In this document: positions 11,881 through 24,400 of the stretch, piece by piece
How the letters are laid out: the number at the start of each line of letters is the position of its first letter
Numbering within the stretch: position 1 is the stretch's first letter
Source: Galaxea fascicularis
Taxonomy: Eukaryota > Cnidaria > Anthozoa > Scleractinia > Euphylliidae
Assembly (NCBI GenBank): GCA_948470475.1
Contig: OX419336.1
Span: forward strand, 6,370,484-6,434,483
Length of the DNA: 64,000 bases
Direction: 5' to 3'
Program-made: the position numbers and the translations under genes
Notes under the pieces: model-generated
The model's database searches: none
Told to the model about the DNA's origin: nothing
What the model saw: only the letters and a program-made list of their open reading frames with translations

Positions 11881-12461
11881 TGCCTGAGTGAATCTCCTCT
11901 CTCTCTTTTTTTAATGGCCCTTTGTATCCCTGAGTGTTCCAAGACGTTCCAGCTTCCACACGCGACAGTCTTATTGGCCCGGCCAATGAAACGAACGTAA
12001 CAAAATACTTGCTAGTTATGCAATGCTTTGCAAGATGCATGATGGAAGGTTAATTCTTGCATTCTGATTGGCTCTTTTTTTCTGTGGCATGGTAAAAAAT
12101 ACAGTTCAGGTTAGACACTACTGTACTTAGCTTATCCCCTAAAACTCAGGCAGGTGTAGACCATGTAGATAGGTAGTCGTTAACTTGGTCCGCCTGCTTT
12201 TTTGAGCACTCGTGCCCAGAACATTTCTATTCACACGACAAAAATTGAGGGTGCTGGGCCTTAAAATGTAGACACCCGTGCCAAATTCAAATGGGTACCG
12301 TGCCAAAATGCTTTTCGTGTAAACCGGGCTTATTTAATAGAACTCATGGCAAACCGCTTGGACGCCCCACAATGCACTGCTAATTCAGCAGGTCGCCGAC
12401 ACAATAAAGACAATTGAGTTAACCGTAAATGACGTACTAATATTGTTTACGTGTGCTGAAA

Positions 12462-15400
12462 ATGGCTGCGTTTTGCAAGGTTTGTTCATTTTGTGTATTA
12501 TATTTTATTTAAGTTTTAATTCCTTGTATTCAAAGCTTAGATGAATTGATTCGTGAAAGGATGGGTTTCTTCGTAAGCAAATTCTGTCAATGTTTAGTGG
12601 TAAATAGGAAACATATTTTAGTCTCAATTTAACTTGTTCTATTTTACATAATTTAGAAAATTAATTCCCTTAATTACGACGTACAGTCGCCCTGGATAAG
12701 CTGTGTGTATACATCATGTTATAAAGCTAGGGTACTATTCTAGATGGATCATGTGTGCTAGATACTGTGGGTAGTGTCGACAGATATCTCCACGGATATA
12801 TGACCGACTGTACGTGAACTATTGACTGATCTATGACAGTCAGTCGACCACCATTGATTTGATACAACCTCCTGAGTAATTAGTTTGTGGTTTCATGTCG
12901 CTTTTGATTGGTTGCTGCAAAATTGGAAATGCTAAAATCAAATCAAAGTGTTCACGGTTTCTGCATTCGCACAGCTTTTATACTGGCATAAGATCTTTAA
13001 AACAAAAGTTTAATATGCTGGTTTTATCCTGATAGTTGTTGTCCTCACTGGCAAGGTCTTCAAGATTGCTGGGAAGAAACATCTTGCATGATCTCAATAG
13101 CAGATGCTTGCCTCTATTGTCTGGCCGTCATTTATCTCAAAAAGTGGCACAACCCTTACAGGGCTGTGAGAAACAGTTTATTGCTGGACCATTGACAATG
13201 CTCTCAGAGGAGGAGGAAATGATGAGAGATGCAGGTACAGTACTCACAAAGATTGGACGTTTCAATATTAAAACAAGTTCAGGAGAAATACTATTACCAG
13301 TAATATGACCTCACTTACACCATGGGTAACAATAGGCAATGTTTAAGGAGGGTAACACCAGAAGGCTAACACAAACTTAATAAGGGTAGCCCTCATTCAG
13401 ATCAAATTGGAATTTGGCAATATTGGTTGTTAAGGAGAGCGGAAAACCAGAGTACCCACAGAAAAACTTCTTGAGGCACAGACAAGAACCAACAACCATC
13501 TCAACCCACATATGATGCCGAGAGTGGGAGTCAACCCTGAGCCACGTTGGTTGGAGACGAGCACTCTCACTGCTGTGCCATCCCTGTTCCCCCAATGCAT
13601 GCTAAGACTTTTGTCTCAGATGTGGGCAGACATAACGTCTTACCAGTGTTTTCTCATTTTTCAGTTGCAAGGTTTGCTACAGAGAAAATACAGACATTGG
13701 TGTCTGTAATGGATGAGAACTCTGAAATGGATGAGTCCATCATTAAGGGCATGTTTGATCAAGGGGTGAGTTTTATTTTGCATTTACCATCTTTTGAGAG
13801 CATCAGAATGGAAAAAATGAATGGCTTAGTGACCTGAAAAACAAAAATAACGATTTCCAATGGTAGCACAAAAGAAGGTATTCTTAGTAAAACAACAATA
13901 AATGCAAATGTCTTATGCACATTCTTCTAAAATTATTCAATTCAACTGAGATCACTCATATTTCACATTAGTTATTCAGGAGCTTTCCTTAGCCAACAGG
14001 CCACAGTGTTAATAATTTATGCTAGTCCAGATCTCAACATTGGTATCCATATTCCTCTGTTGTTTGAAATGCATAGTGGGTACTATGCCTTCCCATATCA
14101 ACCATGTATGGGGACATTAAAATTTCAAGGCCATTGAGAGGTCATCCTCTTGTCTGGAAGGGTTATGTTAAAAGAAGCCAGATATAATTACAGTATCTTC
14201 AATATGCTCCATCAAAGTCACTAGAGATGTAACTCAAAATATGGGCCTCCAAATAATAATGAGAGCCCTGGTGATATCTTAGGTCTGGATGGGGTCAGGC
14301 ATGCATTTCTAGAAACTCCCGAGACATTTTAGGACTATTTCGGGTACTATAATTTCTTACATATCTCTAAAACAAAAACGTTTCCAGGCATGAAATTTTG
14401 CAACAAATTTGCCTTTTCATATCTTGAAATCATGGTAAAAGACCAGCTTTTTAGAATAAGTGGATTGCAGTTTTTGAGATGGATTTTCAGACCCGCAAAG
14501 TTTACGGAACTTTCAAGAAACAGGCCCCTGAACCCATATATAGACTTATACCCTGTCAACCAATAGAGAGCTTCATAAAAATAAACATAGATATTTACTT
14601 TTATGAAAATAAAAATAAAAGGGAAGCTGTTGAATTTTATGAAAATACTTTATCAAATGTGACCTACTTTGGGAAAACGGACACTAACGCTTTTCCGTTA
14701 AACGGCCTAGAAAAACGGTTGTAAACGGATACTAAACGGTTAACTCAAGCGTTTAAACGGTTTCCAAAACCGTTTAAACGGATAGCAAAATATTTAAACG
14801 GTTGACCAAAGTCCAAAAACGGATAGCTTAAAGCGTTAAACGGTCAAGCAAAAACCTAAACGGTTAGCTTGAAACGTTAAACGGTTGCCCAATGTCCAAA
14901 AACGGATAACTCAAACCGTTAAACGGTTGACCAAAGTCCAAAAACGGACAGCTTAAACCGTTAAACGATTGAGTCGGCAAGATCGCTTGAGGAAAAACTA
15001 TCAGTCTTACAATGTTTAACGGATAATTTTATCTTTGCGCGTAACTGAACATGGAGCATAATAACTTGGTAGACAACAACTGGGATACATTCTGTGAACG
15101 AAAACAGTACTGTCGTATCTGATGAACTTTTGTTGGGTTACTTCAAAATTTATTTGTGCGCTTGCTTTCTCGCTTGTGTATTCCATTTCTGGGTCTATAC
15201 AAACTGTTGCCGTTTTCGCGCGACATTACGTTGATTCTCTTCCCCGACGGTTGTTGAAATAAGCACAATTTATAAAGGACAGTTTCGCTGCCATTATCTC
15301 AACCTGAACATGATCTTGTTAGAAACCGAGACGCGTCAGGGTCAAATAACGCCAGTTTTTCGTATCTGCCGATCGCCGCGATCGGCGTATAACATCGTCA

Positions 15401-18400
15401 AGTGCGTCACTGGCTTAAAGGAATTTGAGGTTTGAAGATTACACATTTTGGACCTTTTGGTTTCAAAACAAAGCTTTGTGTCCCATAGCTATCGAAAGAT
15501 AATGCGCCACAATAAATACTTGACGGCAGCGTTCGTTGCTGCCATTCGCCAAATTCCCGCTAGCTCAAACTAGGTCGACGCTGTTCTCGGTCCCTTCCAA
15601 ATAATTTTTAGTGAGAATAGATTGAGGTCGTCGTAAAAGACTGATATCAGTGTCGTGAAAATTTTCGAGTGAGGTTTTCGTCGGTGAGCGGTAATATGAT
15701 GCGAGACTGGCGAGGAAGTGACCTCTCAATCAAATGAGCACGCGGATGCTATTTTTATCTTCTGCCGTGCGACTCTGTGATCGAGTTAGCTACCGAGAAT
15801 AAGTTAGAAGAAACATTTTCTGGAAGATTGTAGCCCCTTACAATCCCACCAAGCGATTACTTCAATTTCTGAGCTAAATAACTTGGCTATGAGGAACGAT
15901 TCAAAACGAAGGACACAGGAACTAAGATAGCGTTATCTGAAGGTGATAAAGTGCACTGTTCTGAACGAACAAGATCGATGGCAGAATCACGGTAGCCGAA
16001 TGAATGGCTTCATCGGCTCTCGATGCTGTACGTTTGTCCAAACCGATATTTTATTTTTTTTGCCGTTTGTCCAAGTATACCACGATTACTCGCTTTCTAT
16101 AAACACGGATAAGTTGGAACCAAAATTACCGTTGCCGTGCAGTTCACGTTCCGGTGAGTTACATCGAGCGATTGCGTTATCTTCAAGATAGTTCTGTTCG
16201 CAGGGTTAAGTTTAAACAGCTGCTGGGTTTCTTTTTAAACGGATGAGCAAACCGTTTAAACGTTTTCGCTAGAGCGTTAAACGGATGCAAATTTTTTTAA
16301 ACGGATAAGCAAACCGTTTAAACGTTTTCGCCAAAGTGTTAAACGGATGCAAATTTTTTTAAACGGATAAGCAATCCGTTTAAACGTTCTCGCCAAAGCG
16401 TTAAACGGATGCAAATTTTTTTAAACGGATAAGCAAACCGTTTAAACGCTTGAATGACCCGTTTAAACGGATGTAAACGGATGGTAAACGGTTTCGCCAT
16501 TTAAACGGAAAAGCGTTAGTGTCCGTTTTCCCAAAGTAGGTCACAAATACTTGTGTTTACTGTCCTTTTTTTCCTTTCATCCTTTTTGCAGTTAATGGGA
16601 ATTGAAATTGAAGCAGATTATGGGGGAACAAACTCATCATTCTTTGTTTCCTGTCTTGTCGTTGAAGAACTTGCAAAAATTGATCCAGCTGTTAGTGTGA
16701 TGTGTGATGTACAAAACACTTTGATTGCCACACTGTTCAGGAAATATGGCACACCTGAGCAAAAAGCAGAGTTCTTGCCACGCCTAGCTCAGAATATGGT
16801 ATGTTACTTTGCGAGAAAGCAGAGTCTAAAACAAGAGAATAACTGATGACATTGTATTGTTAGAGTTTAACACATAACATAGTGTTTAACTCTATTCTTG
16901 AATTTTAACAATTATTTATGAAAGTTCTATTCATAATCATGTTCAGGAGTGTTAATTTCCTGGTCTGCCTCTCTGATTTGAGAGGAAATCTGGGGTTAAA
17001 AATTGTCACTCATCTGCTAGTTTCTTTGCTATAATTCATGAATGAAGCCAAACACAAAAAATTCTGCTGGTGTTCTGTCTCTAACAGATGTAACTTTTTA
17101 TGGCATAATTTTCCCTTCCTGTACTGTGGAAGCTGTTGGCTGGAGATTTTTCATTCTCACTGGTACACTCTCAATGTTGTTTTCTCTGGTCAAGTCACTG
17201 AGCTGGTTCTAAACAGTGTTTTCTCCTGCTTTCTTCCATGGTTCAGTGGAATTGGGCTACCTACCAAAATACAGGGTTTCTTTTACTCAAATATTATGGA
17301 ACCAAATTATGATTAATTATTTTTGTTGAATTGTTTTTCTTCCTTCAAGGTGGGAAGTTTTTGTTTGTCTGAGGTTGGTTCTGGAAGTGATGCGTTTGCT
17401 CTGGAAACAAAAGCTGAAAAGAAGGGGGATTATTATGTGATAAATGGCTCCAAAATGTGGATCACAAATGCTGAACATGCAGGAGTGTTTCTTGTGTTTG
17501 CTAATGCATCTCCAGAAAAGGTAAAATTAGATCTACTGATATTGCAGAATATAATGATTATAACAATGAGTTTTATGTAGCTTTAAAGTGCACCTTACCT
17601 TTAGTTTATTATTTCTCTATTTATTTGCACATGGTTTTGCTGTTTTTTAGTTGTCGTTGTTGTTATTAGGGACCTTTAGATTTGAGTACTAACGTGTGAT
17701 CGAGTCAGGGTTTTCATTAAGAACTGAAGTAGTAGGAGAATATTATAAAGTAACAGGAGAATCTGGCCACTTAGACAAAAAATTACCTTCAAGGATGCTA
17801 CAGGCCATCGAAATTTAGCTGGAGAATTCCACGCAGTAGCCGGAGAATTCTCCGATCTCCGATGCCTAATGAACACCCTGTCGAGTACGAGTACAACTTT
17901 ACAAATCCTGTTTGCATACCTTAGATGATCGCTAGTGACATCAATCTTGTTTCTACAATCTTCTGATTCACTGCACAAAGGAACAACAAGAAGAGTGAGT
18001 GTTGAGGGGAAGTGACTGGTTTGAAATTAGAAATTCATACTCGTACTTGATCTCGTACTTGTACTCAAATCTAAAGGTCCCCATTGTTATTGGAATACTG
18101 AATATTACAAGGTCAAATTTTGACACCCACAAGTGCTCCTTCAAGTAAACTTTAATATATATTTTTTTTAACATTGTACACTATTTCTTTTCTGACAAGT
18201 ATTTATATGATTTTTTCATGTACAGGGTTATAAAGGAATCACAACATTTGTAGTTCCAAGAGAAACAGAAGGGCTGACACTTGGCAAGAAGGAAGACAAG
18301 GTCAGTAAGGCTCTTTTAATTTGTAACTAACAAGTGTTTTTTTTTTTTAGATTATCTGTTTAGATTGATCCACTCAGGACAACATTTTATTACAGTACCA

Positions 18401-21400
18401 ACAGTAAATGTCAGTCAGCAATGTCCCACATACATGTAACTTTCAGAGTCCGGGGGTCATGGAAGATTTTTACGGGATCAGTAGACATGTAGTCTCCTTC
18501 GCAGCCAAAAACGGCTGCAAAGGAGACAAGTAGACATGTTTTTTCCCAAATTTCCTTACTCAACAACTCCTTCCGAGACTCTGCTCTTGTCTGGAGCACT
18601 GACTCAGCACGCTATGAGTGGACATGAGTCCATCGGACAACATCATACTGTTTGGATGACATTTTAAAAGCAAAGTGCCTTCTTGTAAAATGGAAAATCT
18701 TGATCTGGGTTGGTGCTGGATGAGATATCACTGTTACTGGCCTGTTGTATTATTAATAACACTGATTATGAAAGAGCATTTCTCTGAAAAATATCCCTAT
18801 TGAAAATATTTTTAATCCATTGTTTGATTTTGCCACTGCTCCTTAAAATGCAAAATATGATTCTCATTTTGTTTGGTTGTGTTTTTAGCTTGGAATAAGA
18901 GCATCATCAACTTGTCCAGTCCACTTTGATAACGTTAAGGTGAGAAGTTCTTTCATGATACATTTTTTTGCTGAGCAGTGCACATGTATTCAACAAATAG
19001 ATACCTTGGCCCGGTTGTTCGAAAGCTGATTAACGTTAATCCAGGATTAAAAATATATCAAGGAGCTTATTTCTCTTTCGCCAAACGTTGTTTAATGCCG
19101 ATATTCTGTAAAATTTTAGATTAGGGGAAGTCAATCCTGAAAACAAAAAGCAGCGAAAACAACTTTCATTTAATAGTTAAAAACTGCAACCAAAGTTTAC
19201 GCTAATCCTGGATTATCTTAATTGGCTTTTGAACAACCGGGCCCTTGTGGCAGTGTGTACGTAAGCACAGAGTACATCAAAATGTACTAAGAACAAAGAA
19301 GTACATGACAAACCGCAAACAGTTGAAGTGACTGATTAATCAAAATGTGAGATTTACATGATCCATTGTATTAAGGATAATGTAATACTGTTATATTATC
19401 TGTTCTTCACATTGTCTCACATGTTTTCTGGCTTCCTTTGAGCTGAGAAAAAACAATTTTATCACCCTGATGTTTACTCAATTCTGTTCTGTGTATTCTC
19501 TAGATACATGAGAGTTGGGTTCTCGGTCTGGTAGGTCATGGCTACAAGTATGCCATTGATTGTCTTAATGAAGGACGGATAGGGATTGGAGCTCAGGTGA
19601 GTGAGTGAGATCTACTGTTTACGTTGTATCATAGTTATCATTATCATCATCATCATCGTTAGTCAGTCCTTCAACTCCAAGTGGAACATAGGGCCTATGA
19701 AGAGGTTTGCATGACCCACAGAGGTTCTTGGGGAAAGTGGTCTTGTAAGAGACTCATCCTGGCTTTCATATGTTGTTGTTGTTGTTTCTCTTTTGTAAAC
19801 AAAGATGAACACGATGTCATACTCTAGGAATACAAGTTTGCACGTGACTGATAAGGCCAACCTGAGCACAAAACAAGCGACTGCAATTATGGACAGACGT
19901 TATTGATCTAGAACGGAAGGGGTGGGAGCAGTTTCCTCTGTTTGAGTAATTGATGCAAAACAGCACCTAACTGTAAGATAAAGGTGTTCCAGCAGACAGT
20001 GATTCACCAGTCCAGCTCAGTAAAACTCCTACAGGTACTTTTCTTCATTGGGCAGAGCACAACAAGGGGAGAGTGTTTCAACAGCTTAGGAGTAATCATC
20101 ATGTATCCTTTTGTTATTAGATGCTTGGACTTGCCCAAGGGTGCTTGAACAGCACAGTGCCTTACACTCATGAAAGAAAACAGTTTGGTCAGAAGATCTG
20201 GGACTTTCAGGTAAATATTGATGGTACTTGTCATAATCTCAATAATAAGTTGTAAGGGAGTTAACCCGGGGGGAGGAGGGGTGGGGGGAACTCCCCTATA
20301 TAAGCTATATAGGTATGTGCCGCCCCAAAGGGTATGGCTTTTGGGCCGTTTTGGTCTGAAAACGGGTATAGATTTTGACCATTTTGGTCTTAAATCGGGT
20401 ATATTATTATTATTTTTTTATTTATTTTTTTTACACTACTTACAATACTAATACTTACACTACCTACAATACAATACGATAACTCACGCTACTTACAATA
20501 CTAATACTTACACTACTTATAATACAATACGATAATTCACACTACTTACAATACAGACACTTATATTGCTTACACTGCAATACAATTATTCACACCACTT
20601 GCAATACTGATATTTACACTACTTACATGACTCACAATATAATAAGATTAATTATGCTACTTACAATCCTCACACCATTGACAATACGTATATTTGCGCT
20701 ATTGCATTATTATTTACAATTCTTGCTACATTAAGGGGGTGGGGAGCTAGCAAAATCAAGTCAGTGAGCAATGCTCAATTTTCCATTGCATTTGGAGTTT
20801 CGTTTGAAGTTAAAAAATACAGGGGGTTTTAGAAGAAATCTTGCACGAATAGACATAGTGTTTCACGAGTAGCAGGAGGAGATCCAGTCTGCGCCTTAAA
20901 TCGGGTATGGTTTTTAAGCAAACCACGAAAGCGTATAAAAGTGTTTGTCTCTTCCACTCCAGATGAATAATAAAGAAAGAAAAGTAACCAAAATACATCA
21001 TTGGAGCGGAATTTTACCTACCGGTATTCTTGACTTCGGCACTGATGTGAAGCTGCATTACGCTACAACGCAGCGAGTGGGAAAATTTGTAACCGCAAGT
21101 GTGGGTCTGAAAACGGGTGTGGCAAATGGCATGGTTTGGTCTGAAATAGGGTCAGGATTTGGAGAACCGGACGGCATACCCCTACCAAAAATTTCGAGGA
21201 GTAGCCCCTTCCCCCTCGGGGAGTTGACATGGTTAGGATTGATGTAGGAAAAATCAGATGTCCCTAGTGAGAAAATAATATATTTTTTTTTCTGTGTTTG
21301 TGTTCTTTTTTGAAGGGAAACTTCCGTTTGAAAATACACAATACCTAGATTTAGCAGTATTGAATTAATTCGCTTTGTTGTTTTTATGTTGTCTGTTGGT

Positions 21401-24400
21401 TGAACAGTGTAATAAAATACTCGAGTGACTTTTTTTTTTGCTTTTACAGGCTGTCAATCACCAGCTTGCATATGTGTTAACACAAATTGAAGCTGCCAGA
21501 CTTTTGGTGTACAATGCAGCCCGGAGAAAGGAAGCTGGACTTCCCTTCTTACGGGAGGCTGCCATGGCAAAGTACTTTGCAGGAGAGGTATATTCACAGT
21601 TGATTGCATTCAATTTCTCTTTACTTTATCACTATCTGTGTCAACATATCGCTTACGAGAATAAAGGTGATCATCAGTCGCATGGGAAGTTTGGTATTAA
21701 ATCAAATTGTTTCAACCGTTTGCTATACGGAAAACATTCAGAAGTATATACTCTTAAACATATGTAGTAAAACCAAACCGTTGTGTAATTCACATTTGGT
21801 GGATCGAGTCGTGTATTGGGCTCAAAGGGACAAAAAGGGAATTGTTCTTGAAGCAATAATCCTCAGAAGAATAGCTTGTAGCATCGGACCACGTTACTCA
21901 GCTATCATAAATCCTGAACCACAGTAGAAGTCTTTCACTGAAGTCAAACTTTTCCTTCAGATAGAACTGAGCTGGCAAAAAGTTCTTTTTTTGTTTTCAC
22001 CCAGGTCGCTGCCTTGACGACATCCAAGTGCATCGAGGTAATGGGAGGGGTTGGTTTCTCCAAGCAGTATCCAGTGGAGAAGTTCTACCGAGACTGTAAA
22101 ATAGGTTTGTGTTTTACTGTTAGTCTTAACAATTGCGCCGAAACACAGGCCTCATTCTTGTCCTTTGATAAATAGAATACGCCGATTCACAACACATTGG
22201 GCGTTCTCCACATTGTTTATCGCGACCCAATTATCACTAAAACTGACAGAATTCTACGAGATGCTATCGCAGACTGCTACAGCCAAGAAAGTCTGATTAC
22301 CATTGGTGATAACAAAATCAAGAACGTGCGAACCTTTAAGTATCTTGGGTACACTATTACTAACGACGAAAAGAAAACATCTCGTTTCCTATATGCAAGG
22401 ATTGGAGCGGCTTACCAAAAATGGAATGAGCTTAAACATGTTCTCACTGATCGACGAATTAAGCTGTCGACCCGAGTTAGATTTCTGACAACGTGTGTGC
22501 GTTCCCGGCTCCTTCACAGCATCCAAGCATGTTTACTAACAGAGAAGGAGCTTGATACAATCGAGGTGATTTGGAATTTGGTTTCTTGAGGAAAATGGTG
22601 AAGGGTGGATACCAACGCATAAATGCACCCACAAACAAGGAAAAGCAAACAACAACTGATAAAGAGGTAGACTGGAGGTACAGGATCTCGAACGATAAAT
22701 TGAGGGAAATAACTAACACACTCCCCATCCGCACCTTTTGCCAACGTCACCATATCAAATATCTGGGACACATCTGTAGACTAGGGAACAGGGCGATGCA
22801 GAAACAATTATTGTTTGATACAAGGACGCAAGACAAAGTATGGAAAAAAATGGAAAAACTTCTAAGTGTGGACAGGGCTCAAGTGAGAAGAGCTATGATG
22901 ACAAAAACAGATCTGATGCGACTGGTGGATGTAAATCTAACCCCACCAGGAGCGCCCCAAGGCCAGACATGTGCCCAGTGGGAAATATGATGATGATGAT
23001 GATGTAGCTTTAGGTTTTACATTATAAGGATGGGCCGATACCGATACCAGATATTCGATACTGGCGATACCGAGGTCAGATCGGAAAATATCAATACTAG
23101 CGAGAAGTATCGATACTTTTGTTACTCCACGCGACGTCGTTAGTTACCTGATGTTGTGTTTTCTCCGTTGTGCTATTGAGCAGGACAATGTCCATGCTAA
23201 TAAATTGAAAACTTTGACTCGTTTGGCTGGTTGTTGATGCAACTATAGATCAACCTAGAGACAACCTTGTATTTGGTGAAGCAGATCATGTGACTCTGTT
23301 TTTTCCAGCAAATCAGTGATGTGCCAGTTTTTCGTAAAACGTAGCTATCCTGTCTCTGTGGTCAAAGCGGGCTATCATCGCGCCCAACAGTTTCATCGAC
23401 AGTCAGCACTACAAACGTCACAAAAGGATAAGAATGACAGAATTCCATTCACCCTCACATTTCATCCTCATGATCACGCAGTCAAAAGCATCATCCTTCA
23501 ACTTTAGCTGATTACTCCACGGTGATCCCTAGACTGGTAGAGTCTACTAATTTCATCATTCAAACGCGACAAAAACGTAGGCAACTTTTTAGGTAGAAGC
23601 GCACTCAAAAGAAATAAGCAACTTGGCACTTTTTATAAATGCACGCGTTTACGATGCAAAACTTGCCCTTTTATCCAAAACGCTAGCAAAATAGCGGGAC
23701 TTAAGCGATCTGTAAAGATTACGGATCGTTTCACGTGTACCTCCGCAAATGTCATTTATTGCATAACCTGTACGTTGTGCAACAGGATATACATTGGCGA
23801 GACAGGAAGACGACTAGGCGACCGATTCCGCGAACACCTACGTGATGTTGAGAAGAATGACAAGGATGCATCTAAGCCAGTCGCTCGTCATTTTAATCTC
23901 CACAACACATGGCTATCTGCGGCCTTTAACTCCATCAAGGTACGACGGAAAGCCGCAAGAATCGAGAACAAAAATTCATCTTCAAAATCGGCACCCTCAA
24001 TCCCCACGGTATTAACGAACGCTTTTCATTCAATTAATGTATTCCTATTTTGTACGTTGGCATGTTGCCCCCAACAGCGTAGCTCCATCTCCACTGGCAT
24101 GTGTGAACCGGGGTTACATAAACATAGGCATAAGTACAGGCATGAGCACAAGGAATGGAAAAAGTTTCATTCCTTGTGCTTATGCTTATACTTATGTAAC
24201 CCCGGTTTACACATATATTTTTCTTATGCTTATGTCAAAGTCTGAACCCGCCCTAAGTTACACACAACCCATAATTCCTCGATTCGCTCTGACGAAGGGC
24301 TAACGCTCGAAACGTCAGCTTTTAAAATCCCTGTACGGTGGCCAATTTACATTTTATGAACTCCGTTGATAAAACCAAATTCTGTTTCTTCTTTTCATTC

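Larger units (their letters stand above)
7642..12461. other. SEPSECS-ACADSB intergenic region with SEPSECS 3' UTR
   Basis: The 3' UTR of SEPSECS begins at 7642. A possible poly(A) signal ATTAAA lies at 8303-8308, followed by an A-run, but a genomic A-run is also possible. Beyond it are a foldback element (8597-8811), a - strand coding candidate (9685-10508), and a repeat with words such as TTCACACGGGA and GTTTACACGGGACC (about 11470-11880). The remaining parts, roughly 8830-9680 and 10900-11450, show no feature I can name. The 150 bp before the ACADSB start contain a TGACGTA half-CRE-like site at 12430, of unknown meaning. Confidence 0.6.
23300..24380 (+). pseudogene. Penelope-like element 3' fragment with GIY-YIG endonuclease
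   Basis: The first block reads [19 protein letters not shown] and [19 protein letters not shown], the C-terminal RT-proximal part of PLEs. After a stop and frame change comes [20 protein letters not shown], a CKTCPFI linker, then [20 protein letters not shown] followed by [16 protein letters not shown] and ARHFNLHN, a PLE-type GIY-YIG nuclease with its preceding Cys pairs. A further frame change in an A-run near 23970 precedes [22 protein letters not shown] at 24101-24213 interrupts the 3' UTR. The 3' tail carries a hammerhead-like motif. The copy is 5'-truncated, interrupted and non-functional, and sits sense in the last ACADSB intron. Confidence 0.85.

Noticed and set aside
15943..16191. 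Possible transposase remnant within the AAACGG element
   Set aside because: The 82-codon frame has no recognisable catalytic motif or domain, and its composition looks like chance.
23775..24245. Intact GIY-YIG nuclease gene
   Set aside because: The frame is broken upstream (stop before the KRDKNVGNF block) and in the A-run near 23970, and a MITE interrupts the 3' part. It is a dead PLE fragment.
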